NCBI GenBank assembly: GCA_046328225.1
Contig: JAXLWZ010000009.1
Coordinates: 62,001-126,000, forward strand
Length of the DNA stretch: 64,000 nt
Source of the DNA: Amarobacillus sp046328225
GTDB taxonomy: Bacteria; Chloroflexota; Dehalococcoidia; Tepidiformales; Tepidiformaceae
Direction of reading: 5' to 3'
Part shown: positions 50,296-59,185 of the stretch, piece by piece
Layout of the letters: each line of letters opens with the position of its first letter
Numbering within the stretch: position 1 is the first letter of the stretch
Notes under the pieces: model-generated
The model's database searches: none
The model's input: only the letters and a program-made list of their open reading frames with translations
What the model was told of the DNA's origin: nothing
Translations under genes and position numbers: made by a program

Positions 50296-51162
50296 TCAAT
50301 GGGCTCTATAGCGCTCGGCGGCGCCTTCGCCCGCGAGCTCGGGCCGGCCGCTCCAGACCCAGGCGAAGTTCGTCTTGCTCACGCCCATCAGCATCCCGTG
50401 GAGCGCACTCGGATGGATGAAGAGGCCGTCCTCCGGCGGGCGGTCGGCGTTGTCGGTGAAGCGGGCGTCGCGTGCCCGCAGCCGCGCGGCGAGCGCGGGC
50501 ACGTCGTCGGTTTCGACGTAGCACATGTAGAGGCCGGGGCCGCGGCGCTGGTAGAAACGGTCCATCGCGAGGCCGCCCGAGGTCTGCGTGATCTCGATGC
50601 GGTCCAGCCGCGCCGGTGGGTCGAAGAGCGTGAGCGTGCCGCTGTAGCCGTAGAGGCTGCTTTGGATGGGCGAGTAGCGCGTGGGGTCGAGCGCGAAGAT
50701 GCGGGTGTAGAGCGCGGCCGTGTCCTGCCAGTCCACCACGGGGTTCGTGACTTCGTAGAGGCAACGAATGTGGCCCACGGGCTCGCGCGCTTCGTCGCGG
50801 ACGATGGTCGTGGGCATGCCGTGCGTGGTCCCGGCGGCCAGCACCAGGGCATCGCCTTCGGACGCGAACGCCACCTCCTGCGAGTCCAGGTGGCGCGCCA
50901 TCGCGGGGAGGTCCGGTGTCGCGAAGACGGCGCCGTAGAGGCCCCCTCGCCACTGCCGAGCGAACGCGTCAACCGGCCCCGGTCCGGCCGGCTCAAGCAG
51001 CTCGAACAGGCTGATGCCCGCCTGGACGGTCGTACGGCGCGCGTTGAGCAGCGCCGATGTGTCTTCGCCTATCTGCCTGGCGCCGAACAGCGCGCTGAAG
51101 GTCTCGACCGCCGCGGCACGGTCCTCCACCACGACCTGGACACGATCGACCCGTGAGAGCAT
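50296..51162 (-). CDS. VOC-superfamily (glyoxalase/dioxygenase-like) protein
   Basis: A 288-residue protein with two paired VOC modules of about 120 residues each. Module 1 starts RVDRVQVVVEDRAAAVETFSALFG and module 2 starts GHIRCLYEVTNPVVDWQDTAALYTRIF. Possible metal ligands are His at GHIRCLYEV, Glu in LYMCYVETDDV and His in GLFIHPSALHG. Its ATG at 51162 follows GGAGG at 5 bases. VOC enzymes include extradiol dioxygenases, glyoxalases and epimerases, and the present sequence does not tell which. It is divergent from rarA. Confidence 0.82.
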   Translation of the reverse strand: MLSRVDRVQVVVEDRAAAVETFSALFGARQIGEDTSALLNARRTTVQAGISLFELLEPAGPGPVDAFARQWRGGLYGAVFATPDLPAMARHLDSQEVAFASEGDALVLAAGTTHGMPTTIVRDEAREPVGHIRCLYEVTNPVVDWQDTAALYTRIFALDPTRYSPIQSSLYGYSGTLTLFDPPARLDRIEITQTSGGLAMDRFYQRRGPGLYMCYVETDDVPALAARLRARDARFTDNADRPPEDGLFIHPSALHGMLMGVSKTNFAWVWSGRPELAGEGAAERYRAH

Positions 51163-51273
51163 CGAAGCCTCCGGCGGGAACAGCCGCCTGTCCGGCTATT
51201 CTGCACCGTCGCCCACGGCCACGGGGCGGTTGTTTCCCGGGCGGGCTACCATGGCCCTGACAAAGGAGCCGAA

Positions 51274-52671
51274 ATGGGACGTGGCCGCACTGGTCGCGGA
51301 AATGGCCCGGCCGGGGTTCAGCCCTCGCTCATCGGTGGTGCCGCCGAGCCACCGCCGGGCGATGCCCCGCTCGCCGCGCGCATGCGCCCACGCACGCTGG
51401 AGGAGTTCGCCGGGCAGGAGAAGGCGGTCGGCCCCGGCTCGATGCTGCGGTCGGCCGTCGAGCGCGGCACGCTGCCCTCGATCATCCTCTGGGGGCCCCC
51501 CGGCTGCGGGAAGACCACGCTCGCGCGGCTGCTCGCGGGCCACGTCTCGGCCGAGTTTGTGGCCATCTCGGCCGTCTCGTCGGGTGTGGCCGACCTGCGC
51601 AGGGTCGTGGCCGAGGCGGCGGCCAGGCGCGCCGCGGGCGTGCGCACGGTCGTCTTCATCGACGAGATCCACCGCTTCAACAAGGCCCAGCAGGACGTCA
51701 TCCTGCCCTACGTCGAGGACGGCACGTTCACGCTCATCGGCGCGACCACCGAGAACCCGTCGTTCGAGGTCGTGGCGCCGCTGCTGAGCCGCGCGCGCGT
51801 GGTGCGGCTGCTCGCGCTCGACGAAGGCGCCCTCGGGCGCGTGGTCGATGGCGCCCTCACGGATGAGCAGCGCGGGCTGGGTAGCCGGCGGCTCGTGCTC
51901 GCGCTGGATGCGCGTGCGCTGCTGCTGCAGGGCGCGAACGGCGATGGCCGCGCCGCGCTCACCGCCCTCGAAATCGCCGCGGGGATGACACCCGAGGGCG
52001 GTGTCATCGGCGTGCCCGAAGTACAGCAGGCGCTGCAGGACCGGCGGCCTTACCACGACCGCCAGGCCGACTACCACTACGACACCGTCTCCGCGTTCAT
52101 CAAGTCCATCCGTGGCTCCGACCCGGACGCCACGCTGTATTGGCTCGCGCGCATGCTGGAGGCGGGCGAGGAGCCGCTGTTCATCGTCCGCCGCATGGTC
52201 ATCGCCGCCGCCGAGGACGTCGGGCTCGCCGACCCGCGGGCGTTGATGCTGGCCGTTTCGTGCCAGCAGGCCGTGCACTTCGTCGGCATGCCCGAGGGCT
52301 GGATCCCGATGGCGGAGTGCGCGACCTACCTCGCGCTCGCGCCCAAGAGCAACAGCGCCTACGCGGGCTACCAGCGCGCGAAGGAGGCCGCGATCGCGAC
52401 GGCGCACCTCCCGGTGCCGATGCACCTCCGGAATGCGCCCACGGGCCTCATGAAGGGCATGGGGTACGGCGCCGGGTACCGGTATGCACACAACGAGCCG
52501 GGGCACTTCGCGCAGGGTGAACGATATTTGCCGGAAGACCTGGGGATGGCACAATTTTACGACCCCGGCAGCCTCGGTTTCGAAGCTGCCGCCGCCGCGC
52601 GCCTGCGGGCCATGGGCGGCCTTGCACACGAACTTCCGGGATCCGAACCCGGGACAGGGAGACCAGAGTAG
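51274..52671 (+). CDS. rarA: Replication-associated recombination protein A
   Basis: A 465-residue AAA+ ATPase (MgsA/Mgs1/WRNIP1 family) that acts at stalled replication forks. Walker A is WGPPGCGKTTLARL, Walker B is VVFIDEIHRFNKAQQD, sensor 1 is GATTENPSFEV with LLSRARVVRL following. The C-terminal tetramerisation and MgsA parts are recognisable (AFIKSIRGSDPDATLYWLAR and GLADPRALMLAVSCQQAV). An N-terminal tail of about 30 Gly/Pro-rich residues precedes the core. ATG 51274 follows AGGAG at 6 bases. The next gene starts at the base after its stop codon, so a shared transcript is very likely. Confidence 0.96.
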   Translation: MGRGRTGRGNGPAGVQPSLIGGAAEPPPGDAPLAARMRPRTLEEFAGQEKAVGPGSMLRSAVERGTLPSIILWGPPGCGKTTLARLLAGHVSAEFVAISAVSSGVADLRRVVAEAAARRAAGVRTVVFIDEIHRFNKAQQDVILPYVEDGTFTLIGATTENPSFEVVAPLLSRARVVRLLALDEGALGRVVDGALTDEQRGLGSRRLVLALDARALLLQGANGDGRAALTALEIAAGMTPEGGVIGVPEVQQALQDRRPYHDRQADYHYDTVSAFIKSIRGSDPDATLYWLARMLEAGEEPLFIVRRMVIAAAEDVGLADPRALMLAVSCQQAVHFVGMPEGWIPMAECATYLALAPKSNSAYAGYQRAKEAAIATAHLPVPMHLRNAPTGLMKGMGYGAGYRYAHNEPGHFAQGERYLPEDLGMAQFYDPGSLGFEAAAAARLRAMGGLAHELPGSEPGTGRPE

Positions 52672-53019
52672 ATGCCCCTCCGAATTGACTTCATGTACTC
52701 CAAGAGCACGGGCCGCGGCAAGGATGCCGAAGAAGCCCTCAGCCAGGCCATCGAAGCCACCGAAGCCGACGCCGAAGTCGTCTATACCGAGGTCATGGAC
52801 AGCGAGGACGCCAAGACGAAGAAGTTCCTCGGTTCGCCCAGCATCCGCGTGAACGGCATCGACGTCGAATACGGTGAGCGCGAACCGGACGAGTACCAGG
52901 CCGGCACCCGCTACTACAACAGCATGGCGGGCTGGAAGCCGTTCCCGCACGCGAAGATGATCGCGAACATGATCATCGAGGTGCAGCAGCGCATCGCCGC
53001 GAAGCAGGCCCAGGGCTAA
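52672..53019 (+). CDS. Cysteine-less thioredoxin-like protein
   Basis: A 115-residue protein. The fold signs are a starting beta strand (LRIDFMYSKSTG), a helix (EEALSQAIEATE) and the cis-Pro strand FLGSPSIRVNGIDVEYG. This last segment is typical of thioredoxin-like proteins of the alkylmercury-lyase/DF family (RxxGSPTIRVNGxDV). The redox Cys pair expected after the first strand is missing: the place reads YSKSTGRGKD, and there is no Cys in the protein. So a non-redox binding role is likely. It begins immediately after the rarA stop and is followed by two small genes. Confidence 0.75.
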   Translation: MPLRIDFMYSKSTGRGKDAEEALSQAIEATEADAEVVYTEVMDSEDAKTKKFLGSPSIRVNGIDVEYGEREPDEYQAGTRYYNSMAGWKPFPHAKMIANMIIEVQQRIAAKQAQG

Positions 53020-53030
53020 CACCCCTCCCC

Positions 53031-53402
53031 ATGGACGCCGCGACGGAGGCGGTGCTCGGCGCGAACGCCGCGTTCTACGCGGCCTTCAACGACCGGGATA
53101 CCGCCTCCATGGATGTCCTCTGGGCACGGCGGGCGCCCGTCTCGTGCATCCATCCGCGGGGGAACCTGCTCACCACGCGCGGGCAGGTCATGGCCAGCTG
53201 GTTCGCGCTCCTCGCCAACCCCGCGCAGGCGCGCATCGTCGCCGGCGGGGAGTGCGTCTCCATCCACGGCGAGGTCGCGGTGGTGGCCTGCCGCGAACTC
53301 GTGGCCGGGACGCGCGTCGTCGCCACGAACGTGTTCGTGCTCGAAGATGGCCATTGGAGGTTGGCGCACCACCACGGCAGCCTCGTCGAGCTGGAAACCT
53401 GA
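53031..53402 (+). CDS. SnoaL/NTF2-like domain protein
   Basis: A 123-residue single-domain protein with the cone-like fold of the NTF2 superfamily. Its pattern is a long helix (ATEAVLGANAAFYAAFNDRDTASMDVLW), the HPRGNLLTTRGQVMASWFALL segment and paired strands ending VVATNVFVLEDGHWRLAHHHGSLVE. Such proteins serve as small hydrolases, isomerases or ligand-binding proteins; no catalytic role can be given here. The stop overlaps the next ATG by one base (TGATG). Confidence 0.8.
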   Translation: MDAATEAVLGANAAFYAAFNDRDTASMDVLWARRAPVSCIHPRGNLLTTRGQVMASWFALLANPAQARIVAGGECVSIHGEVAVVACRELVAGTRVVATNVFVLEDGHWRLAHHHGSLVELET

Positions 53403-53737
53403 TGGCCGCGCGCCGCACGTTCGAATCGCTCGATGACGCCGCCGTCGTCGCGATCGCGGCCCTCTTCGCCGTCGAAGCCGCCCTCGAGCCGTACACGCCG
53501 GATGGCACGCCCGTGTACCGCATCACTCCGACGGGCGCGGCCGATGGCGTCGCGATGGTGCTGTGGCCGTCACTTCGCCGCGTGGACGTGACCAGCACCG
53601 GCAATCACGCGTGGGTGCTGAAGAACGTGGGCGTCGTGGAAGTGATCGAGGGCGTCGAGGCCGTCTTCCATCCCGCGGAGGGCACGGGCTTCCTCTTCGT
53701 CTCCGTCAACGGCTGGATCAACATGGTGATGGGCTGA
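53402..53737 (+). CDS. Hypothetical small beta-rich protein
   Basis: A 111-residue protein I do not recognise. It begins with a helix (DDAAVVAIAALFAVEAALEP) and continues in beta strands (VYRITPTGAADGVAMVLWP, LRRVDVTSTGNHAWVLKN). There is no Cys, signal peptide or membrane helix. The ATG at 53402 overlaps the stop of the NTF2-like gene (TGATG), so the two are translationally coupled. It is the last gene of the run that starts at rarA and it meets the histidine phosphatase gene 3 bases on. Confidence 0.65.
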   Translation: MAARRTFESLDDAAVVAIAALFAVEAALEPYTPDGTPVYRITPTGAADGVAMVLWPSLRRVDVTSTGNHAWVLKNVGVVEVIEGVEAVFHPAEGTGFLFVSVNGWINMVMG

Positions 53738-53740
53738 GCC

Positions 53741-54364
53741 TCAGCCCCGGTCGATGCGTGTGACGATGCCCTCGAGGTGGCAGGTGTCGTTGTGGCGCGC
53801 GATGACGAGCCGCCCGCCCGCGTCCCGCACGATCTCGGTCAGCGAACAGTTCGCCGCTTCGAAGAGACCGCGGTGGCGCGGCCCCAGCCCCACGACGATC
53901 TGGCACATCGCACCGACCACGCCCCCGTGGGCGACCGCGACGGTGGTGCCACCCATCTCCTGGATCTCGGCGAGGACGGCGTGCAAGCGTTCGTGGAAGA
54001 CGCCGCGGCCCTCTTCGCCCGGGTAGGGGAGCCGTTCGCCCCTGCGGCGCGCCTCCGCGATCTCGGGGAAGCGTTCGCGAATCTGGGCGGCGGTGAGGCC
54101 GCTCGCCTCGCCGATGTCGTACTCCTTCAGGCCGTCCCGGTACGCCACGGGGACGCCGAGGCATTCGCCGATGGCCCGCGCGGTGTCCGCGGCACGCTTC
54201 AACGGGCTGGAAACGACCCGGTCGACCTTCTCGCGGGCGAGCCGCTCGGCCGTGACACGCGCCTGCAGCGCCCCGAGTTCCGTCAGGCCGAAATCCATCG
54301 AGCCCTGGACGATGCCCGCGGCATTGCCTTCGGACTGGCCATGGCGAACGAGGAGGAGGCGCAT
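53741..54364 (-). CDS. Histidine phosphatase (phosphoglycerate-mutase-like) family protein
   Basis: A 207-residue phosphatase. The catalytic RHG is in LLLVRHGQSEGNAAGIVQG with the phosphohistidine His at about residue 8. A second active-site Arg is in VVSSPLKRAADTA, and the second His is in TVAVAHGGVVGAM. The acid Glu is in LKEYDIGEASGL. The family covers phosphoglycerate mutase, cobalamin phosphatase and broad phosphatases; sequence alone does not decide, though lack of a clear mutase insertion favours a phosphatase. It is downstream of hpt on the same strand, 32 bases on. Confidence 0.9.
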   Translation of the reverse strand: MRLLLVRHGQSEGNAAGIVQGSMDFGLTELGALQARVTAERLAREKVDRVVSSPLKRAADTARAIGECLGVPVAYRDGLKEYDIGEASGLTAAQIRERFPEIAEARRRGERLPYPGEEGRGVFHERLHAVLAEIQEMGGTTVAVAHGGVVGAMCQIVVGLGPRHRGLFEAANCSLTEIVRDAGGRLVIARHNDTCHLEGIVTRIDRG

Positions 54365-54396
54365 GCGAGGAGTATCCCGCCCCGCGCGCGAACCGG

Positions 54397-54918
54397 CTAC
54401 GCCGGGCCGTGGTTGCCAGGTTCATCGAGGATCGCCACAAAGGGCAGGTTCCGGTACCGCTGGTCCAGGTCGAGCCCGTATCCGACGACGAAGGCGTCCG
54501 GGATTTCGAAGCCGGTGTAGCGGCCCGGGGCGCCACCGCCGGCCGGCTTCCACAGCAGCGCACATACCTCCACGGAGCGGGCTCCCGCGGCGAGAAGGCT
54601 CGCTGTCGCGCGCGCGACCGTTGCCCCGCGCTCGATGATGTCCTCCACGAGCAGCACGTCCGCACCCTCGACCGGGTCGAATGGCCCGGCCAGCAGCTCG
54701 ACCGTGCCCCCGGTTTCGCCGGCGTAGCTGCGGAGCGCCATGACATCGATTCGTACGGGTAGGTCGATGGCACGAGCGAGGTCGGCCAGGAAGCAGAGTG
54801 ACCCTCGCAGGATGCCGACCAGCACCAGGCCCGGCGAATCGCGGTAGTCGCGTGTGATCTCGGCGCCCAGCTCTCGCACCCGCGCGGCAATGGCATCGGC
54901 CGGGATCAGTTCGCGCAT
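54397..54918 (-). CDS. hpt: Hypoxanthine phosphoribosyltransferase
   Basis: A 173-residue purine-salvage enzyme. The PPi loop is in LVGILRGSLCFLADL, and the purine end has PDAFVVGYGLDLDQRYRNLPFVAIL, both typical. The PRPP motif reads VLLVEDIIERGATVARA. The first acidic pair (Glu-Asp) is kept, but the Asp that acts as base in ordinary enzymes (DTG or DSG) is Glu-Arg-Gly here. ATG 54918 has GATACT 6 bases before it and no Shine-Dalgarno. It is divergent from the M16 peptidase gene. Confidence 0.92.
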   Translation of the reverse strand: MRELIPADAIAARVRELGAEITRDYRDSPGLVLVGILRGSLCFLADLARAIDLPVRIDVMALRSYAGETGGTVELLAGPFDPVEGADVLLVEDIIERGATVARATASLLAAGARSVEVCALLWKPAGGGAPGRYTGFEIPDAFVVGYGLDLDQRYRNLPFVAILDEPGNHGPA

Positions 54919-54999
54919 GGGAGCAGTATCAGCGCGCGTCACGTAACGCGGCCGGCGGCGTGCGGTACCATCGCTGGACTTCCCGTTCCGGAGCAGCGC

Positions 55000-57759
55000 G
55001 TGGCCACTGGCGACATCATCCCCTTCCCGCACCTTGAGCGAACGCTCGCGAATGGCCTGCGCGTCATCACCGTGAATACCGGCTTCCCGCACCTCGTGTC
55101 GCTCCAAATCCCGGTCCAGACGGGTTCGCGCAACGAGGTCGAGCCGGGAAAGTCGGGGTTCGCCCACTTCTTCGAGCACATGATGTTCCGGGGCACGAAG
55201 CGCTTCCCGCCTGATGCCTACCAGGCCATCCTCACGCGCACGGGCGCGCGCCAGAACGCCTACACCACCGACGACTACACGAACTACCACGTGACGTGCG
55301 CCGCCGAGGACCTGGAGACGATCCTCGAACTCGAGGCCGACCGCTTCATGAACCTCGAGTACTCCGAAGCAGATTTCCGCACGGAGGCGCTCGCCATCCT
55401 CGGCGAATACAACAAGAGCGCGAGCGACCCGCTGACGAAGCTGCTGGAGGTGCAGCGCGAGGCTGCCTTCACGACGCACACCTACAAGCACGTGACCATG
55501 GGCTTCCTTCGCGATATCGAGGACATGCCCAACCAGTTCGCCTATTCGCGGACGTTCTTCGAACGCTGGTACCGCCCCGAATACACCACCGTCATCGTCG
55601 CCGGGGACCTGGACATCGAGGCCACGGCGGCTCTCATCGAGCGGCACTGGGGCGCGTGGCAGCCCGGCGCCGGGGCGAGCGTCGCGATCCCGCAGGAGCC
55701 ACCGCAGCGGGCGCCCGTGACCGCGCACGTGCCATGGCCCTCGCCGACGCTGCCGTGGGTCACCGTCGCCTTCCACGGGCCGGCGTTTTCGACCACGGAC
55801 CCGTCGTACACGGCGCTCGATGTGCTGCTGGACCTGCACTTCGGCGAAACCTCCGACCTCTACCGGCGGCTGGTCGAGCAGGAGCAGAAGGTCGACCAGC
55901 TCTTCCCGTACTTGCCGTCCGCGCAGGATGCGCCCCTGGCGAGCGTCATGGCGCGCGTGAAGGACCCCGCCGACTGCGGGTATGTCCGCGACGCGATCGC
56001 CGCCGAGTTCGCCGCCGCCCGCGCGAAAGCGGTCGATGCCGGGCGGCTGGCGGATGCGAAAGCGAACGCGCGCTACAGCTTCGCGCGCACCCTCGACAAC
56101 TCGGACGCCGTCGCCGCCACGCTCGCGCGCTACGTACGATTCGAGCGGTCGTTCGACACGCTGAACGCGCTGTTTCGCGCCTACGACGCCCTCACGACGG
56201 ACGACGTGCTCGCGGCGGCCCGGCGCTTCATCACCGACGAGAACCTCGTGCTGACCACGCTCTCGGAGGGTGTGGCCCCGGCCGGGCTGCTGTCCGCGCC
56301 GGCGGTAGTGCGAAGTGCCGCAGCCACGGTGCTCGGCGTCCCCGTGGTCGAACAGCGGAGCCCGTCCGGGCAGCTGCGGTTCAAGCTGCTCTTCACCGTC
56401 GGTTCGGCGCACGACCCGGCGGGCAAGGAAGGGCTCGCGCAGCTGGCCGCCGCCATGGTCGCGGACGCAGGTAGCGAACGCATGCGCATCGACGAGATCA
56501 CGCGTGCCCTCTTCCCCATGGCGGGAAGCTTCGGCGCCCGGGTCGACCGCGAGATGACGACGTTCAGCGGCGTCATCCACCGGGACAATCTCGGCCGCTT
56601 CCTCGACCTCGTGCTGCCGCAGCTCACCGCTCCGGGCTTTCGTGAGGAGGACTTCGCCCGCCTGAAGGACCAGCAGCGCAGCGAGCTCACCGAGGACCTG
56701 CGCGCGAACAACGACGAGGAGCTGGGCAAGGAACGGCTGCAGGCGCTCGTGTTCGCGGGGAGCGGGTATGGCCACCCGGCCGAAGGCACCGTCACCGGCA
56801 TCGACGCCATCACCCTTGACGACGTGCGCGCCTGGGTGGCCGAGCGATTTGTGCGCGCGAACCTGACCCTGGGCCTCGCCGGTGACTTCCCCGAAGACCT
56901 CGCGGCGCGCCTCAAGGACGAGATCTCGCGGCTCCCCACAGGGTCTGCCGCGCCCACGGCTGTCGCGACCCCCCGGGCAGCCAACGGGATCGAAGTCGAG
57001 GTTATCGAGAAGGAGACGCGCGCCGTCGCGGTCTCGTTCGGGCACGCCATTCGGGTGACGCGCGCGCACCCGGACTTCGCGGCATTGTGGCTCGCGCGCT
57101 CCTGGCTCGGCGAGCATCGCGCTTCGAACGGGCGGCTGTATCAGCGGCTGCGCGAGCTCCGCGGCCTCAACTACGGCGACTACGCCTACATCGAGGCCTT
57201 CCCGCGCGGCATGTACCAGTTCTTCCCGGACGCGAACATGGGGCGCCATCACCAGCTGTTCGAGGTCTGGCTGCGGCCGCTGGTTCCCGCCACCGCCGTG
57301 TTCGCGCTGAAGCTGGCGCTGTACGAGCTGCGCCAGCTGATCGCGAACGGCATCCCGGACGACGAGTTCGAAGCCACGCGCGCGTACCTCATGAAGAACG
57401 TCTACCTCATGACGAAGACGCAGGACCAGCAGCTCGGGTACGCGCTCGACAGCCGCTGGCACGGCATGGGGGACTTCGTCGCGGCCATGCGCGAACGGCT
57501 CGCGGCGCTCACCGCCACGGACGTGGATGCGGCAATCCGCCGCCACCTCTCGGGCGAGAACCTCACCGTCGTCATGGTCGCGAAGGATGCCGCGGGTCTG
57601 CGCGACGAACTCCTGTCTGGTGCGCCGTCGTCGCTGGCGTACGAGTCGCCGAAGCCGGACGAGGTGCTCGCCGAGGACGCCATCGCGGGCGCGCTCGAGT
57701 TGGGCCTTTCGCCCACGTCGGTCCGGATCACGCGCATTGAGGACGTGTTCGCGGGCTGA
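55000..57759 (+). CDS. M16-family zinc metallopeptidase, full-length two-halved form
   Basis: A 919-residue protein with four M16 modules, the pitrilysin/falcilysin-like layout. The inverted zinc motif is in GFAHFFEHMMFRGT (His-Phe-Phe-Glu-His), and the distal Glu ligand is in ALAILGEYNKSASDP about 77 residues on. The second half (about 450-919) lacks the motif, as expected for the non-catalytic half. No signal peptide is seen, so it is probably cytoplasmic or leaves by an unusual path. GTG 55000 follows GGAG. It is convergent with nothing: the next gene, an MFS transporter, starts 106 bases on. Confidence 0.93.
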   Translation: MATGDIIPFPHLERTLANGLRVITVNTGFPHLVSLQIPVQTGSRNEVEPGKSGFAHFFEHMMFRGTKRFPPDAYQAILTRTGARQNAYTTDDYTNYHVTCAAEDLETILELEADRFMNLEYSEADFRTEALAILGEYNKSASDPLTKLLEVQREAAFTTHTYKHVTMGFLRDIEDMPNQFAYSRTFFERWYRPEYTTVIVAGDLDIEATAALIERHWGAWQPGAGASVAIPQEPPQRAPVTAHVPWPSPTLPWVTVAFHGPAFSTTDPSYTALDVLLDLHFGETSDLYRRLVEQEQKVDQLFPYLPSAQDAPLASVMARVKDPADCGYVRDAIAAEFAAARAKAVDAGRLADAKANARYSFARTLDNSDAVAATLARYVRFERSFDTLNALFRAYDALTTDDVLAAARRFITDENLVLTTLSEGVAPAGLLSAPAVVRSAAATVLGVPVVEQRSPSGQLRFKLLFTVGSAHDPAGKEGLAQLAAAMVADAGSERMRIDEITRALFPMAGSFGARVDREMTTFSGVIHRDNLGRFLDLVLPQLTAPGFREEDFARLKDQQRSELTEDLRANNDEELGKERLQALVFAGSGYGHPAEGTVTGIDAITLDDVRAWVAERFVRANLTLGLAGDFPEDLAARLKDEISRLPTGSAAPTAVATPRAANGIEVEVIEKETRAVAVSFGHAIRVTRAHPDFAALWLARSWLGEHRASNGRLYQRLRELRGLNYGDYAYIEAFPRGMYQFFPDANMGRHHQLFEVWLRPLVPATAVFALKLALYELRQLIANGIPDDEFEATRAYLMKNVYLMTKTQDQQLGYALDSRWHGMGDFVAAMRERLAALTATDVDAAIRRHLSGENLTVVMVAKDAAGLRDELLSGAPSSLAYESPKPDEVLAEDAIAGALELGLSPTSVRITRIEDVFAG

Positions 57760-57865
57760 CGCGCTCAGTTTTGAACCGGCGGGCGTGCGTCCCGTAGTGA
57801 TTTCGGCGATTCACGTGGCTCACACTATGGCCGCTGCCCGCCGCCTGCTGGTAGGCTGCGAGGAC

Positions 57866-59140
57866 GTGACCACCTTCGGCCTCGGATCGTTTCTCACGCG
57901 GAAGGCGCCCGTGCTGGCCGAACGGCAGTACCGGCTGCTCTTCATCGGTACGACCCTGGCGCAGCTCGCATTCGGCATGATGCAGGTGGTCCAGGGGAAG
58001 ATCGCGTTCGACCTCACGGGCAAGAACAGCGCGGTCGGGCTGGTCGCGCTCGGCACGGGCATCTCGATGCTCTCGCTCGGGCCCATCGGCGGCAGCCTCA
58101 GCGACCGCATGTCGAAACGCCGGCTGCTCATGTTCAGCCAGTCGATGATTGGCCTGCTCTTCGCCGTCATCGGCGTGCTCGTCATCAGCGGCGCCATCAC
58201 GATCTGGATGCTGACGGCCGGCACGCTCGTCCTGGGCGGCATGTTCGCGATCATGGGCCCGACGCGCCAGGCGTGGATCGCGGAGCTCCTGCCGGGCCCG
58301 AAGCTCGCAAGCGGCGTCGCGCTCCAGCAGCTGACCATCAACGCCACCCGCATCGTCGGGCCGCTGCTCGCGGGCGCGCTCGTCGCGATTTCGTGGGTCG
58401 ATAGCGGCGGCACCTACATCGTGATGACGCTCCTGTTCGCCGTGACCGTGACCATGCTCGCGCAGATGCAACCCACGCGGCCGCGGACCGGCCGGCCCCG
58501 CACATCCCTCTGGACCGACGTTCGCGAAGGCGCTGCCTACGTCTGGAACGAACGCCAGCTGCGTCTGCTGGCCCTCACGTTCGTGGGCGTTGTGGTCACG
58601 GGGTTCTCGTACCAGACGATCGTGCCGGGGCTGCTCAAGAACGTGCTCGGCGAGTCCACCAACAAACTCGGCCTCGTTTACGGGTCGGCGGCGACGGGCG
58701 GCATCGTCACGACGCTCTATCTGGCGGGGCGGGACAACGTGCTCGTGGCGCGAAGGCTGATGCTGATGTTCGGCCTCACGCTCGCGGCCAGCATGCTCTG
58801 CCTGGCGATGTCGCCGAATCTCCCCGTCGCCCTCGCGAGCGCGGCGATGATCGGCGCCTCATCGAGCGGCTTCCAGCTGCTGAACAACGTGAGCCTGATG
58901 CAGACCTCGCGCCCCGAGTACTTCGGCCGCGTGATGTCGCTGACGATGATGGCGTTCGGCGTGAACTCGCTCATGGCCTTCCCCATCGGCGCCTTCGCCG
59001 ACGGCGCGGGCGAGCGCCTGACGCTGGCCGTGCTGGGCGTGGGGTGCGCGTGCGTGGTTTCGCTGGGGGCGGCGATGGGCCGCTTCGTGCCCCTGAAGCT
59101 CCCGGTCGAAGCGGGCAGCGCGGCCGCCGGAGGCCGGTGA
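57866..59140 (+). CDS. MFS transporter (MFS_3), paralogue of 20708
   Basis: A 424-residue membrane protein with about 12 helices. The loop GGSLSDRMSKRRLLMFS is the MFS motif A. The general pattern and the cargo-side loop GPTRQAWIAELLPGPKLASGV match the protein at 20708 (MPSRQSMISDLVPRDRL), so they are paralogues. I take GTG 57866, with TAGGCT 8 bases upstream and a partial GAGG between. An in-frame ATG at 57827 would add 13 residues. Cargo is unknown; lysophospholipid, drug or siderophore export are known in the family. Confidence 0.88.
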   Translation: MTTFGLGSFLTRKAPVLAERQYRLLFIGTTLAQLAFGMMQVVQGKIAFDLTGKNSAVGLVALGTGISMLSLGPIGGSLSDRMSKRRLLMFSQSMIGLLFAVIGVLVISGAITIWMLTAGTLVLGGMFAIMGPTRQAWIAELLPGPKLASGVALQQLTINATRIVGPLLAGALVAISWVDSGGTYIVMTLLFAVTVTMLAQMQPTRPRTGRPRTSLWTDVREGAAYVWNERQLRLLALTFVGVVVTGFSYQTIVPGLLKNVLGESTNKLGLVYGSAATGGIVTTLYLAGRDNVLVARRLMLMFGLTLAASMLCLAMSPNLPVALASAAMIGASSSGFQLLNNVSLMQTSRPEYFGRVMSLTMMAFGVNSLMAFPIGAFADGAGERLTLAVLGVGCACVVSLGAAMGRFVPLKLPVEAGSAAAGGR

Positions 59141-59172
59141 CAGGCACGCATTGGTGCTCCGCGGTGTGCGGG

Positions 59173-59178
59173 TATAGT
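59173..59178 (+). promoter_or_regulatory. -10 element TATAGT for leaderless DinB-family gene
   Basis: TATAGT is a close consensus match and lies 7 bases before ATG 59186, with no Shine-Dalgarno. Confidence 0.6.
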
Positions 59179-59185
59179 CGGCCCC

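Noticed and set aside
52672..53737. The three small genes after rarA as a toxin-antitoxin or defence cassette
   Set aside because: None has a toxin, nuclease or DNA-binding motif; an NTF2-like and a thioredoxin-like protein do not support it.
54397..57546. A minus-strand frame of 1049 residues over the M16 peptidase gene
   Set aside because: Only its last 173 residues (hpt) are real; the rest is the complement of the M16 gene, with the codon bias of a shadow.
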